NCBI RefSeq assembly: GCF_001522545.3
Contig: NC_031770.1
Coordinates: 30,123,226-30,187,225, forward strand
Direction of reading: 5' to 3'
From: Parus major
Lineage: Eukaryota; Chordata; Aves; Passeriformes; Paridae
DNA length: 64,000 bases
Below the pieces are notes generated by a model that was not told the origin of the DNA, made no database searches, and saw nothing but the letters and a program-made list of their open reading frames with translations. A program made the translations under genes and the position numbers. Position 1 is the stretch's first letter; the number at the start of each line of letters is the position of its first letter. Below, piece after piece: positions 25,143 to 37,430 of the stretch.

Positions 25143-25345
25143 TAAAAAAGAAAAGGGAAGAGGTCAAGTGTTTCACATCATCTTGATAGTATTGTGGAGG
25201 ATGAAAAAAAGAAAAAATGAAAAGAAGAAGGGAGCTCTCTGAGCAGAAATACAAGACAGGTTTTTACTTGAAGGAGGTGTAGGAGGGAGAGAGAAATGAA
25301 CAGCAGTAAATGAAAAACAACAACAGCAACAAAGAGAAAGAACAA
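25143..25345. repeat. purine-rich low-complexity tract
   Basis: A-rich and AG-rich runs such as GAAAAAAAGAAAAAATG and GGAGGGAGAGAGAAATG dominate about 200 bases. On the minus strand this makes a spurious Phe/Leu-rich open frame. Confidence 0.75.
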
Positions 25346-26392
25346 CCCTGCAGAAGAGGCTTCTGAATTGGAGACAGAGCAGAGAGCTGGTGGAGGATGT
25401 GCTTGTGGCTCATTCCTGTGCACTATGTCAGCCCCAGCCAGCCGTGTTCTGGAAAGCAGAGGGACAAGAGATTATTATGGGCAGCAGTACACAACACAAA
25501 GCCAAACACAGGCCAGAAGCTTGCTCATTCCTTCTGCAAAAGCTGTGACAACAAAACCAGCAGGCCCCTCACTTGTAGTCAGGCAAGGACATCAGACAGA
25601 TTGGCCACATCTGCACCCAGGTGGGAGCATTGCAGCCTTCCTGCATGCACTCAGCGTCTTTTCCACTGTTTTACAGCATGAATTTTAATGACAGTATTTC
25701 ACAGATTGTTCTGTGGATGAGTCTGTACCTTGCCTGATGGAAAATTCTGCCTGGATTTTTCTGATGGGAGGTTTTACTACTTCCATTATTTGATTTCCAG
25801 CAAATGCTATTTTTGACAAAAATGTTACCGTTTAATAAATTTATATGCTATCTCATAAACATCTTAAAATGCCTTTTTGACAAACCTAATAAACAGAACA
25901 AAATGCTTTTTTAATAAAACCACTGAAATCTTGCCAGGCTGCCTAATAAACTTGCATTTTAGCATGGTTAGCATCTGGGCTTAAAGAAGTGTAAAACTAC
26001 CCACACCTTTGAGCTATAACTTTCTGAAATTTGCTGATCTTGCCATGTCCAAAGACCCTGTGCTTTACTTTTCTACCAGTCAGCGAGGCTCAGAACTAGG
26101 TTAATCTATTGGGCAAAAAAATACAGTGGGTTTACACTTCACAGGGGCAGATATTGCTCAGTAGCCTCCAGTTTTGTCATGCCTTCGTCAGACTTTCAAA
26201 TACATATTTCATTTGCATTCCATGTTAATTCTTCATAGAAGGGAGTGGTTCTTATATAAGTGGCCCAGAAAAAATGTTTCATGAGTTGGGGGAAGCTGAT
26301 TGATTTTCTTAGAACAGGAAGAAGTCACTTTTGACAGCACCCTTGTTATCAAAGTGTTGTTGGGAGAGAGAAAGCTACATACTCTGAGAGAG

Positions 26393-26440
26393 TGTGTGTG
26401 ACTGCATCTGTGTGTATGCATGTGTGTGGGTGTGGGTGTG
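26393..26440 (+). repeat. degenerate (TG)n repeat
   Basis: TGTGTGTG blocks separated by GACTGCATC, TATGCA and GGG interruptions. Confidence 0.85.
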
Positions 26441-26818
26441 TGTCACCAAACACGTTATTTACCAGCTGGCGGTAGCTGGGAGTGGTGAACTTGCAGTGTA
26501 ATGATGCAGTGATATCCATGGTGACAAGCAAAAAAATGAAAAAAACCTCTGGCATATGTGTCCAGAACTGCAGAGCTCCTGTTTTTCAAGACCTACCCTC
26601 ATGGTGCTGTGGGGACACAGTCTCAGCCATGCATTTCCTTAGATGCACTGCTCATATGCACACCTTTCCTGAGATTCTGTGGATGCATGTCTTTCTTTGT
26701 GCCTTTGCCTCTCCATTGGGGAGGGAATGCAAGACACCCATACTTATTTCAATTTCTGCTGCCTGCTTGTGGGTCAGGCATCCTGTTTTCTCTGTTTGCT
26801 ATTATCTCATTCTCCCAG

Positions 26819-26932
26819 TTATCCAAGAATTGGAGGAAAGTGATAAAGAGATGGGAAACTAGGGAGAGAGGAACATTGCCAGATAAACAAGGCAGTGGAA
26901 GCACAGTTCGGAGGGACACGGGCAGTGCTCAG
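26819..26932 (+). other. candidate exon, 114 bases
   Basis: A pyrimidine-rich acceptor (TTATCTCATTCTCCCAG, ending 26818) precedes the stretch, and CAG then GTGAGT follows it at 26933. Of the three forward frames only the first is open, giving 38 codons that begin LSKNWRKVIKRW and are rich in Lys, Arg, Gly and Ser. The length is a multiple of three, so it could be a phase 0-0 exon. I recognise no protein family and the composition is not distinctive. A chance match or a non-coding RNA exon is equally possible. Confidence 0.25.
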
Positions 26933-27061
26933 GTGAGTGCTACCACTTTTACCCACTTGATTAATGTTTGAACTTTATGACCTTATTCTTAAGCTAGAGT
27001 AACTTTGGCAGCTTCCAGAATTTCTTAGTAAAACAGACTACAACTGACACTGCTAAAAAGG

Positions 27062-27746
27062 TGTTGTAGTTAAGTTAATTTTTGTTAGTTTAGTTAATTT
27101 TGTTAAGAATATGTTAAAAGTTGTTGCTATGTTCTTGTTTCCCCCTTGTTGAGTGTAATGGTTTAGCCCCAGTTGTCTATCATATAAATCCCTCCCTGTT
27201 TTCCTGAATGTTCCCAGTCAATCGCCTTTACCCTGCCCCATCTCCCCATCAATCACTGTAAACCCCACCTCTCCTTCCAGCTCCTTTCATGTACATCATC
27301 CCTTCCTTGACATGTTATTGGTTGTTGTGTTATGTTCCCACCTTCTTTGTATCCCCATTGGTCCCTGATATTGTAACCTCCTCCCCTTACCCCTCCCTCC
27401 GTAAATTCTGATTGGACCCTGAACTGTGCCCACCCCTGAGATAAAACCCAGAGCACAGAGGTGCTCTGGGCTCTCTTCAGTGGTGTTCTGTCTGAGCTCA
27501 GACTTCGTGCTTATCCCCTATCCTGAATAAACCTGTTCCTGGGAAGTACAGCCGAGTGAGTCTCCTCCATCCTTCTGCCACCACCCACGACGCCTGAATT
27601 GGCAGAGCCCGGCAGGGGTCAGTGCTCTAAAGGTTCTGCAGTGGGATCTCCTTTCCCCTGCAGTTCCCCACTCCTGGTGGCTGCCCGTGCCGGAGTGGCA
27701 CCGTAGAGCTAGCCCGAAGCTCCGGTGCGGCCAAAGAGCAGCGTCA
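27062..27746 (+). mobile_element. solo LTR (class II-like), 685 bases
   Basis: The element begins TGTTGTAGTTAAG and ends GCAGCGTCA. It is flanked by the exact 6-base duplication AAAAGG (27056-27061 and 27747-27752); six bases is the usual TSD of betaretrovirus-like (ERVK) elements. A TATA-like GATAAAAC near 27442 and AATAAA at 27526-27531 give plus orientation. The downstream U5-like part (27540-27746) is GC-rich and keeps several CpGs. No internal genes are attached. The left end could instead be 27154 (TGTAATGG), but that choice has no matching duplication. Confidence 0.75.
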
Positions 27747-28435
27747 AAAAGGCAAGCTCCTATGGAGGCTAAAGGGTGCTCTCTTAACTTTTCTGTGTGA
27801 TGCTAGCACTTGTCTGGGCCCTGTCTCCCCTTGCAGATGCTCTGTCCACAATGATACAATTGAGGTTTGGCAGTAGCATCTCAGAGCCATAGTAGCACTG
27901 ACTTCTTCAAGGAAATTTCCATTTTTTTTCCACTGGCCTGATGAACTTGGTAACTTGGTGTAGTGTATCAATGGTAAGACTAGTGTCACCACAGCTTGCT
28001 GAGCTGTGCTCTCTCCTAATGAAACAAGTCCTCTCCAACTTGTGTCTTCCCTAAGTATTATCCTCTGGGCATTAGTTGTCTTCCACATACACTTGCAGAA
28101 TGGGCATGGAAATAATTTGAAGTTATGTCTTGTGCTGACAGATGAACTGCCAAGTGTGAAATGCCTCTCCACTGGTGGTGTTTATTAAGATACTTCTGGA
28201 AATGACATTCATCTTCCAATTGGCTCTAGGTTGGCAGCTGATAACATAAATATGAAGTCCTGCTCGCAGAGCTAAAGATAAACCAGCAGGAAATAACAAA
28301 ATACATCTCAGTCCCACGGATGAAGTGACAATTTTCAGCATTCCTTTCTGCTTTCTCTAATTTCATGAAATGTATTTAATTACTTCCAATTTTAAGTGAG
28401 AGTTAAATTAGACAAATGTGCTTAGAAATCTCTTC

Positions 28436-29078
28436 TGTCCTGGGGTGAGTGTGATGTTAAATTGTATCCCCATTCGTCCACCTAGCCCAGAAATAGGTTT
28501 TGTATCCTTAAAACTTCATCCAAGAGTAAAAGTGAGTGGAGAAGAAGCACCGAGTCTGTTATCAGAGACCGTACTGGCTCCCCCCGCATCTGGGACGGGG
28601 TTTTGACTACAGCACAGACAGACAACAAGACACAGATCGCCTTGGCTTTCCAGCTAGCCGAAGCAGAGAGGTCTTCCTGGACTGTTTCCTTTCCCTTTTC
28701 CTTGAACGGATCGAACCTGCTCTGAACTGGGGACTCGGGGGCACACCGGGAGCTTGCACCCGTGGACTACTGGGAGCCCAGCCTGGGCAGCGGCATTTTC
28801 TAGCGCCAGAGGGATTGAAAACAGAACGAACACCCACAGGAAAGAGACCCTCTGAATTTTGTCATCTCTTCAGAGCGGCAAGAGGTTTTGTAATTTGATA
28901 TTGTTCATTCTTGTGCTGGGTAATGCTGTGCCTTTTAAATAAACAGGTTTTTTCCACTTCTCTCAGAGAAATCTCTTCCCGAACCAGTTGGGGGATGGGA
29001 GAAAGGGGCCACATGGGTTTGCTTCCCGGGGGGGACCCCATTGGAGGTTTTCTCCCAAGTTTGCCCTAAACCAGGACA
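28436..29078 (+). mobile_element. solo LTR with perfect inverted ends, 643 bases
   Basis: The interval starts TGTCCTGG and ends CCAGGACA, a perfect 8-base inverted pair. It is flanked by the exact 5-base duplication TCTTC (28431-28435 and 29079-29083). AATAAA at 28938-28943 gives plus orientation. The 3' end (GGTTTTCTCCC..TTTGCCCTAAACCAGGACA) agrees with a songbird ERV LTR family that I recall. CpGs are retained across 28550-28830. Open frames inside it (for example 28536-28898) are not genes. Confidence 0.93.
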
Positions 29079-32000
29079 TCTTCATTGCATAGCTGTATTA
29101 GTTTTATGATGTCATAAGTATCAGAATAAAGCATTCACATTCTTCTCTTTATTGGCTAAAGTTCATCTGTGGCTGAAAATCCACAGAATTCAATTTGATC
29201 ACACCAAACAGCAATTTGGTCCTGTTTGCTTAAGTTCTGAGGTAAAAATATTTACTGATGCCTCTAATTCCCTTATTTCCAGAGTTAGTTATTAAATTCA
29301 CTTAAATGATATTCTGCCTTCAGTGTCATGAAAGCTATTACCAAAAGTGGAAGTAGAGATTTTCCTCTCTGTGTTAGATATTCACGGCATAACCTGAGAA
29401 TGCAACATGACGAAAGTGCTCAGCTTTTGCTTTGACGCCATCTGACCTAGATTCTCTCTTAAGACTGATAAGTCTCTGCACATGCTTCATCCAGTTTTAT
29501 ATTTGATAAGTCAGGCTATTGCTTATCCATTGTTTTAAGATGTACATGCCTTACTGTAAAGGGCAGTGAGATTTTGCTGAGTTTTACCTGCAAAGTGTAG
29601 CTCTTCTCTGGCAGCTTTTCACATTCATTCACAGCTTCAGTTGGACATGGGGGTTTGCTGGGTGGTCAGTGAGTGTTGTGGCCTTCCAGAGTTTCAGGCT
29701 GGGCTGCATAGGGTCCAGCAAAGGAGTTTGCAGCAGTGGAGCAGAATGGGCTGCAAGTGCTGGTTTTGGAAATACCTTTCATTAATAAGCTCATGCACAA
29801 CAAAGTCAAAGCATTCCACCAAAGCCTGTAAGCAGGTTCCCTCACTGAGTCCTTTGGGATGAAAGGTACTACAGAAATGTAAGATGTTATTGCAGTGGTA
29901 TCATCAATATGGCTTGGGGTAGGAAGGCATTATTTAGTATTACAATACAGGTTTGCTTAACCTGGTCAAGTCATGCCTGTTCTGGAGCTTTTATGGGTAG
30001 TCTGAGGAGGTGATGAAAAGTGCTGGCTCTAGTCATCTTCTCTCCAAATGAAATGGACACAAGATATATTTTATCAATATAAGTCTACAACATCACAACT
30101 AAATAAGTTAAAATAGTGTATACTACTATAAAACTGCTGAAATTTCAATTAATTCCATGGATTCATTCCAGATTTAATGTCACTAGGAAAAGAAGCTGTC
30201 CTAATTGTTATTCACTGACTCATAGGGTCAAAAGTCCACTTTGTCCATGGGAATGTACGTTTCCAGGTACAGCTGTGCTACTAAACCAGCTCTACAGATG
30301 TTAACACTGCAGTGGTATAATTGTGAGGATAAACATTTTGAGCCAGAGCACTCCAGAATACTGCTTCTGGAAGATGTCATTATAACATATTTCATCCCTT
30401 GGACAATTACATCTCTTTTGACCTAGATCTTAGGCATCCGGGAAAACATTTCTGCAGAGTTCAGCTTGGATCTGCTTCCCCTGCAGCTAGTCTTTAATTT
30501 CCTGAGCTCATTTCAACGAATATTGAGTGGATATGTCAGAGAGTTTATTTCTGAGTCCTCAGAGATCTCATTTGCTCTGGCATCTCTAGTCTCCATCAAT
30601 TTTACTTTTTCTAGGCTGGAACACATTTGTACCCATCCTTCCACCTGTTTGTACATAAATAGAGGGTAATGGCTGAAGAATGAACAAAATTCCAGGAGAA
30701 ACATTTCATATTCTGTTTATCCATTTATTTTTACATGCTCATTATTTAATCATCATTCAGCTCTTTCTCCAGAAGGAACTTGAGTAAAGACTGATTTAAA
30801 ACTGAGCTAGAACCTCAGAAAATTGGGCAGCACTTAATACTTTGTTTTTTTCTTTTATATACATATATACATATAACACTGCTTTATAGATATAGTGCTG
30901 GCACCAAGGAAAACTGAAGTGAGAAACTGAATAGAGAGATAGGAGCATTGTGGCAGTCAAGTTCTTCTGTACCTTCCAACACTATTATAGACCCCAGCAC
31001 AATCCCAGAAAAGCATCTCCTTTATTAATTTCTAGCTATCTGTCATTTTCTGCTATTTGTGTTACTGCTGATTATTATCCTCAAGTTCTTTTCAGGCAAA
31101 ACTGAAGGGGTAAAAGGAAAATAATAGAACAGGAAGGCAGAAGTGGCCTCAGTGTCTCTTTCAGCATCTTCAAACCTATGCCTAGAATAGCCAGCCTTTC
31201 CAGACTTTCCTCCCAGGCTGCACATTTTCTACACTTCCTCATGCCCATATGTCCAAGGGAAGTTTTTCATATAAGAAAGGAGTTTCTCAAAATGAACAAG
31301 GAAGCCCCAGGAGGTTTTTTAATTCAAACACCCAAAAGTGTAACTGTGCTCTAAAAGAATGAAATGAACTTTGGAAGTTCACTCTTGCTTTCTCACCAGG
31401 TGCCCTGGACTGGGAGAGACTCCTTCTTCCATGTATCCTTTTTCCTTCTGTGTGAAGAAGAAACCTAGAACACCTGCCTGCAAAACTCAGATTACTAATT
31501 AGGTGGATCTGTGCATTTTCATCCTGGTTGCTGCTTGTTTCTTTACTCTTTGCTCACAGGGTAATGTCAAAAATGTCATTCCTTATGAAGGAGGAAAGGA
31601 CAATGTCAATGTGTAATGTGTAGGGACTGTGACAGGGAGAGGCCATAGATACGGGTTTAATGTCACTAATAATACATGAGGCAGCATAATGGGAGGTCTC
31701 TGGAGAGAAAGGTAGTACTTTAGAGATTCTAGATGTGTGGAATTCAGTCCTCCTTTGGGGGTTAATGATACCACTTGGCCCAATATGTCCTGGTGTTTCA
31801 TCTTCTTTTGTGTATTAGATTTCAAACATTTAACCTTGCAATGACAGAGCTGCTATGTCTGTTCTTACATGGTCCCACTTAATAAATTTAGACTTTGGTG
31901 GGTCAGCTTGAAATCTCTGCTTCCAAGTTTTGCAGAAATGCTGGATTTATTGCCAAAGGAACCTTTCCAGCTAAGACACACTGAAGAATATCAGTAGTGA

Positions 32001-34179
32001 GTCTGATAGTATAAATTTTAAATTATTCTGGTTCTTGATTCAATATTACTTGAAGTTCTCATTCTCTCAGCCCCCAATGACTTCATTGGGGGTGCAAACT
32101 GAGCACTGCACCTGAGATACACAGCACCCTAGATGTCAGGTAACAATTAGACATTTGGAGGTACTGCCATTGTAAATGGCCCCATGCCGGCCAGACCCCC
32201 TTCCCACCCATCACACAGGGAAAGCTACTGGAGGGAACACAAAGATGGTGAGAACAGTGTCTTTTGTGTCCTTTTCTTGAGAGGAGACTCCAAGAGCCCA
32301 AACACTCATTGTCTAAGTGCTGTACAAATATTGGTAACTAATTTGTATTCCACTCTATTCTGATAAAGTGAACGAGTAATTTTGTGTATATACTGAAGGC
32401 TCTTTCCCTTCCTGATTATATTAAATTAAAGTTTCAGTCAAGATCATTCCATGTTCTTTAAATTAGAGTGAAAATATGAATGTCACATTTGTGATTGAAT
32501 AGGCATGTGAAATTTGTGATTGTTTATGTCAGTAGGATTATATTAAAGTACAGGGTTTATTTTTACACTACTTCAGGTCTCTCACAGGGTGGGCCTTTGG
32601 CAGAGAGTTGTCAGACAGTCAGAAAGATGATTCTTTTGAAGATGGTCAGAAAGAGGGATCTTTTGCTGCAATGATAGTGAGACAACGAACATGATCAATG
32701 GTCTCCTGGCCCCTCCTTGAGCTAGCTGATGCTGAACACCCATGCTCCACTGCAGTGTTGGTACTTTCCTGGTTACCACTTTTGCCTTTTTAGTACTCTT
32801 GCCTCCCAGCACTATTTCTAGTTCACTATGTACATCCCCAGCAGGGCTCAGCCCTGACCCTAAGCTCCTTTGAGAGCTTTCTGGCATTTTTCCTGGAATA
32901 CTACAGGAGTCTGTGTGTGAAAAATGCCTATTCCAAAGAGCTGAAAAGCTGGAGGGCAGTGTTCCTCCTTTCTCTTTCTGCACCAAACTCAGCTCTACCA
33001 GGCACAGCTTTGTTTCAGGTCTTTCATTTTGTTCAGTGAGAATCAAGCTTCAGCAATTGTATTCCATTGAAATCACTGTCAAGCACTCAAAGCAGCTCTA
33101 ACATTTGGCATCTGAGCAGGAACTCCTCGATTTACATGGGGAAAGCACTGGGCAGCATCCAGCTTAGAGGTCTGCTTGCTGCACGACAAACAAACATGGG
33201 CTTATTTAACTTTCAGTAGGCTTGGAGGCAGGCACTTATACCCAGATGCAGCTCCTGTTGTGTAGCACTAGCCTTGGAGAAGGGTCTCAAGAAATCATGA
33301 GGTTCTTGTTTGCAAGACTTCTGCTGCCTTTATATCTCAATGCTGTGCTCAGAGATATTGCATGGGAAAAATAACAACTGCTCGAGTGGCATTTGCCAGG
33401 TCTTGAGGGCTGAGCAGGGAAGCTGGTGCTTCCAGTGGGCTGATCTGTGTTTCTCTGGGTAAACCTCTGACAAGGTAAGGACCCAGAGTAATAAAAGAGG
33501 AGGGCAGAGGATTTTATTTTGTACCTGGGATGGGCCATGGGTATGAACAACAGGTTTTGCTGTTTATTTAGCAGCCCTCACCTCTGGGATCACAGTGTCA
33601 TTCCTTGCTTCTTCACATGGCTCCCACATTGGTTTGGAGGTCACTCCCTCAATATCTACTAGCAGGTGAAAATGGCAAAGATTAAATTTCACATGCCCTT
33701 TGTTCAGCACTATGGCTACTTTCTCTGAAGCAGAGCAATTGTCACATGCTGATACTGCTCATTGAAAGCCCTTTACAGAGCTGATCCTTACAATAACCCG
33801 GGCTTGCTTCCTTCAAGCTTTATTTGACCATGTGTCAACTTTTACTGTCAGTCTTTGTCAGAGAGGGCTCTGGCACAAGGAACTCACCCCACCATCACTC
33901 CTCTGCTAAATCCATATAAATCACATTTTCTCACATTGTGCTTTGAAACAAAACCATTGTAACCACATATTTATTCCCTTCTGACATTTCCATGACTTTG
34001 CCTCTGAGGAACTCAGCATGCTTTATTTGAATTATAAGATGTTTTTAATACTGCATTTGTATTGCATTCTGAAGCATTTCTATTGTTGTTCTGCAGTGCC
34101 CCAAGTGTTCTGGCTGCAAAGTGCTGTAAGTACAACTGGGTTATTATTGGCTTAAGTAAACATCAGAAAATAGGTTTAG
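29079..34179. other. 5 kb non-coding block
   Basis: AT-rich DNA without recognised genes or clear repeats, apart from a short TATACATATA stretch near 30856-30875. The longest open frame (minus 32582-33046, 154 codons) has no recognisable domain. Confidence 0.55.
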
Positions 34180-34568
34180 AATCATAAAATCATAGAATCA
34201 TTTAGATGGAAAAAGAGCTTTAAGATGATTGAGTCTAGCCATTTACCCAGCACTGCCAAATGCACTACTAAGCCATGTCCCTGAGTGCCATATCTACATG
34301 ATTTTAAATACTTCCAGGCATGGTGACTTCAACACATGCCTGGAGAGCCTGTTCAAAAGCTTGGTAACCTGTTCAACGAAGAAATTTTTTCATATCCAAT
34401 CAAAACCTTCCCTAGTGCAACAACAGGCTATTTTCTCTCATCCTGTCACTTGTTACCTGGGAGAAGAGGCTGATGCCCTCCTTTCTACAGCCTCCTGTCA
34501 AGGAGTAAAAGCAGTAAGGTCGCCCCTGAGCCTCCTTCTCTCCAGGCTAAACAACCCCAGCTCAAAGA
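34180..34568 (-). repeat. CR1 LINE 3' end, minus strand
   Basis: On the plus strand it opens with AATCATAAAATCATAGAATC, the reverse complement of the CR1 terminal octamers. It continues through GAGTCTAGCCATTTACCCAG, CACTGCCAAATGCACTAC, CATGTCCCTGAGTGCCAT, GGCATGGTGACTTCAACAC, the CCTGGAGAGCCTGTTCAA box and CTTCTCTCCAGGCTAAACAA. At about 390 bases it is the longest CR1 in the window. Confidence 0.95.
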
Positions 34569-34741
34569 ATAAGCCCTGAATCTAAGTACACACACCCATG
34601 CCAGAGTTCACATAAATAATCAGCATGTAAATACACACTTACACCATATAATACATACTCACACACATATACCACAAAATTGTATTCATGCACTTTGTTA
34701 TATATCCATATTGTGATATTGGCGTTTTGCAAGTATTAAGA

Positions 34742-35219
34742 TGTTATATGTTATATGCTTTTGCTATGTCTTTTTCTTTTTTCTTCTGCTAGCAGCTAAC
34801 AGGTTTTAGGCATAGGTCAAGAAGAATTTTGAACATTAGGGCTATGTCCTGTCTGTACAAAGCGAGATAGTGAACAGATGATGGGGTCCAGACTATCAAC
34901 ACTGACTGCCTGTAGAAGAAGGAACCCCAACCCAATTAAAAAGACCATACAAGAGAAATTAAAACCAAATGTGCGTGCTCTAAAAAGACAGACCTGGAGA
35001 GTGGCTACACAAACTAGTTCTTGTAAAAGTTTGAATATGCGTTAAACCCCTACAGCAGAATGGGATAAAAGGAGTGTTCCAACGACACTAGGGGTGCCCT
35101 TGGCAAAGAGACAAACACTCGGCGGTTTTAATCCTTTATTATCTTTGTATCCTAATTGTCTTTTTGTTTATATTAAACCTTTTAAAAATTTATTAGGCGA
35201 CTGAACCTCTTTTTGCACA
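34742..35219 (+). mobile_element. solo LTR, same family as the one at 7259
   Basis: TGTTATATGTTATATGC lies at the left and TGAACCTCTTTTTGCACA at the right. A TATA-like GGGATAAAAGGAG lies near 35062 and an ATTAAA signal at 35172-35177. The final 110 bases align with the end of the LTR at 7259 (shared CCTAATTGTCTTTxT, then TTAAATTTATTA-like and TGAACCT blocks). No exact target-site duplication was found, so the left end is approximate. Confidence 0.65.
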
Positions 35220-37372
35220 TGCTTGAACATCCCGAAGATGTCAAGGAATCACACTGCAAAAGATCACCTCAAATTTCTTTGCCTTTGAGTTTTAATGTAA
35301 ATCTGAGCTCATTCATTGCATTTCCTGAGTTTGATAACAGCTTTTTTTTTTTTTTTCCTTTTTTTTTAAATTACTTTTATGCAGCTGCCTCAAACAATGA
35401 AAATATTTCTCATTTCTGGCTTGCATAGCCTGTACCCACAACAACAGGCATGTGGAAAATATTGTTAAACCAAGAGACTTTTCTGTCCTTGTGAGAGGAA
35501 GCTGGGGGAGAAATGTTCAGTAGCTTGTGGCAGCAATAATTCAGAAGGCAAACCTAATCATGTTGGGAGGCACCTTGGGCACTCTCTCATTTACTTTCTT
35601 CCTCCTGGATATCTACCCCTGTGAGGCAGGAAAAGCTACCAGCAGCCAAGTTGCAGTGGGCCATGCATGAGGATGTACAAGGAAAGATACCAAAAATATA
35701 TTCCTTCCAGGCTGGACAAACAGGCAGACTTACTGAAGAAAAAGACTCCTTTACTATACTGGCAGCTGCTCATGTAATTATATTGATGCTGGCACAAAAA
35801 AAGACAGGTGCCTGAAGCCTTTCTACAAACAAGTCTCATGTTCTGCAAAGGCAGAAGCTTTTCACTTCAGTGGGGAGAGTGGAAGAGGAGAGAAGAAAGC
35901 CAGATCTCAATTCAACTTCAGTTCTCTGCTCCTGGCCCATGGCTTTTGAGATAGATATTTTTTCAGGTATACCACATTTGGCTTATTTTCTCTGAAATCC
36001 TTAAATTATTTCTCTCTCCAGTTTGTCTGGGAATGAAAGCACAGGGTTCAGGTGATCAAGAGCAAAAGGAGCACAGTTTATCTTAGATTGTCAGGCCTTG
36101 CTCTTTGCTTTTATTTTGCCTTGTCTTGTTTATTTTTATATATGACTGTGCATGCAGAAATCCAGTAGGAAATAAAGATACCTTCCAAAGAGCTCAACAT
36201 TGTCTTTTACTGAATTTTCTAGGACCCTGGGTAGCAGGATAGAAGAAAATCCTGTTTATCCCTTTGTTCCAAAGCCTGAGTGATGGACAACAAATACAAA
36301 GATTTCATTATTGTGCATTGACTAAGGGTCTCTTGCTTACTAAATTATTAAAGTTGAACTGAAACAACTGTTAAGTTTCTTAATTTCTATAAGCAGAAAA
36401 TAAAGTTGCATTGTTACCATCTCCTCATGAGAACCAGATCATCCCCATCTTTTGGGGCTCTTTGCTAGGCACTTTCAGCATGCTTCTCATTCCTTCACAT
36501 CTGCTATACTCTGTGTCCTAGCTTAGTTGGCTCTATTATTCTTCATTTGCAGGACCCAGCTCTTCGCAGGCGTGCTTGGAAGTGCAAGTCCAGTTACCTT
36601 CCTTTGCTTTTGTAAACCCAAGTCCACCTGGCAGATCTCTGATCTAATCTGAGACACTTCATCCCACATTAGAGAATTTTCCTCAGTTTCTATTAAGCAG
36701 TGTGTCCAATCTAGCTGGTTAATCATGGAGCTAGTGCCTCAATGTTTTTTTTTGGTGGCCTTGTTTTAGTCACAGCTGGCCACACAGTGAGATCTCCCAG
36801 TGTTCTATTATTCTGTGACTCCACCTCGGAACATAAAAAAGAATGAGGACTGGCTCCTAGGGAGAGCTTTTAGTTGATGAAACGGCTTCCACTTTGGACA
36901 TCAGCAGTGGTAGACATTAAGTGAATCAGCAACCCAAATTCTTCACCATAAGAGGCATAGCAACAGCATTCTAAATACAATACAAATGATAATTTATTTT
37001 CTTTGCGCATTTTTAGCTCTCATTATCCTCACTAGAAGTCTCTGGACCCACATGTCTCTTTGCCTTTCCATAATGTCTAAGTCCATGGCTACAAGCAGCC
37101 CTCTTCAAACATCCTTTTGTAGCTCAGCACCTTTAGGCTGCAGCTGAGGATTCATCAGCAAATAGGTAGTGGAGCTAAAAATTACCCCAAGGAAGATCTG
37201 AACTTAATCTTTCAAAGCTCTCAGATCACAGTGCTTTAATTAGCTAAGCAGTCTGGAACCTGCAGCTTGCTGCCCTTGTGGGCTGAGAGATTTACAGTAG
37301 CAGAAATTTGGGAGATTTTTAACTTATCTCTCTTGAAAACTTTGCCATTGGATTTTGAATGTGATGCTTGGT

Positions 37373-37404
<32 letters not shown>

Positions 37405-37430
37405 GGAAAAAAGGAAAAAAACCCTTCTCA
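37373..37430. repeat. poly-A and A-rich tract
   Basis: A run of more than 20 A residues followed by GAGAAAAAAGGAAAAAAGG-type purine sequence. It could be a microsatellite or the tail of an old retrotransposed copy, but no recognisable gene or LINE lies upstream. Confidence 0.8.

Larger units (their letters stand above)
24729..27061. other. non-coding, with purine tract, TG-rich stretch and one candidate exon
   Basis: Holds a purine-rich tract (25143-25345), a possible conserved AT-rich element (25800-25990), a degenerate TG repeat (26393-26440) and an exon-like open stretch (26819-26932). No recognised gene. Confidence 0.5.

Noticed and set aside
27154..27860. Alternative LTR boundaries TGTAATGG to 27858
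   Set aside because: TTGAG occurs near both ends but is not adjacent to a CA end. The 27062-27746 solution has an exact 6-base duplication and TG/CA ends.
28536..28898. 120-codon open frame
   Set aside because: Entirely inside the solo LTR at 28436-29078.
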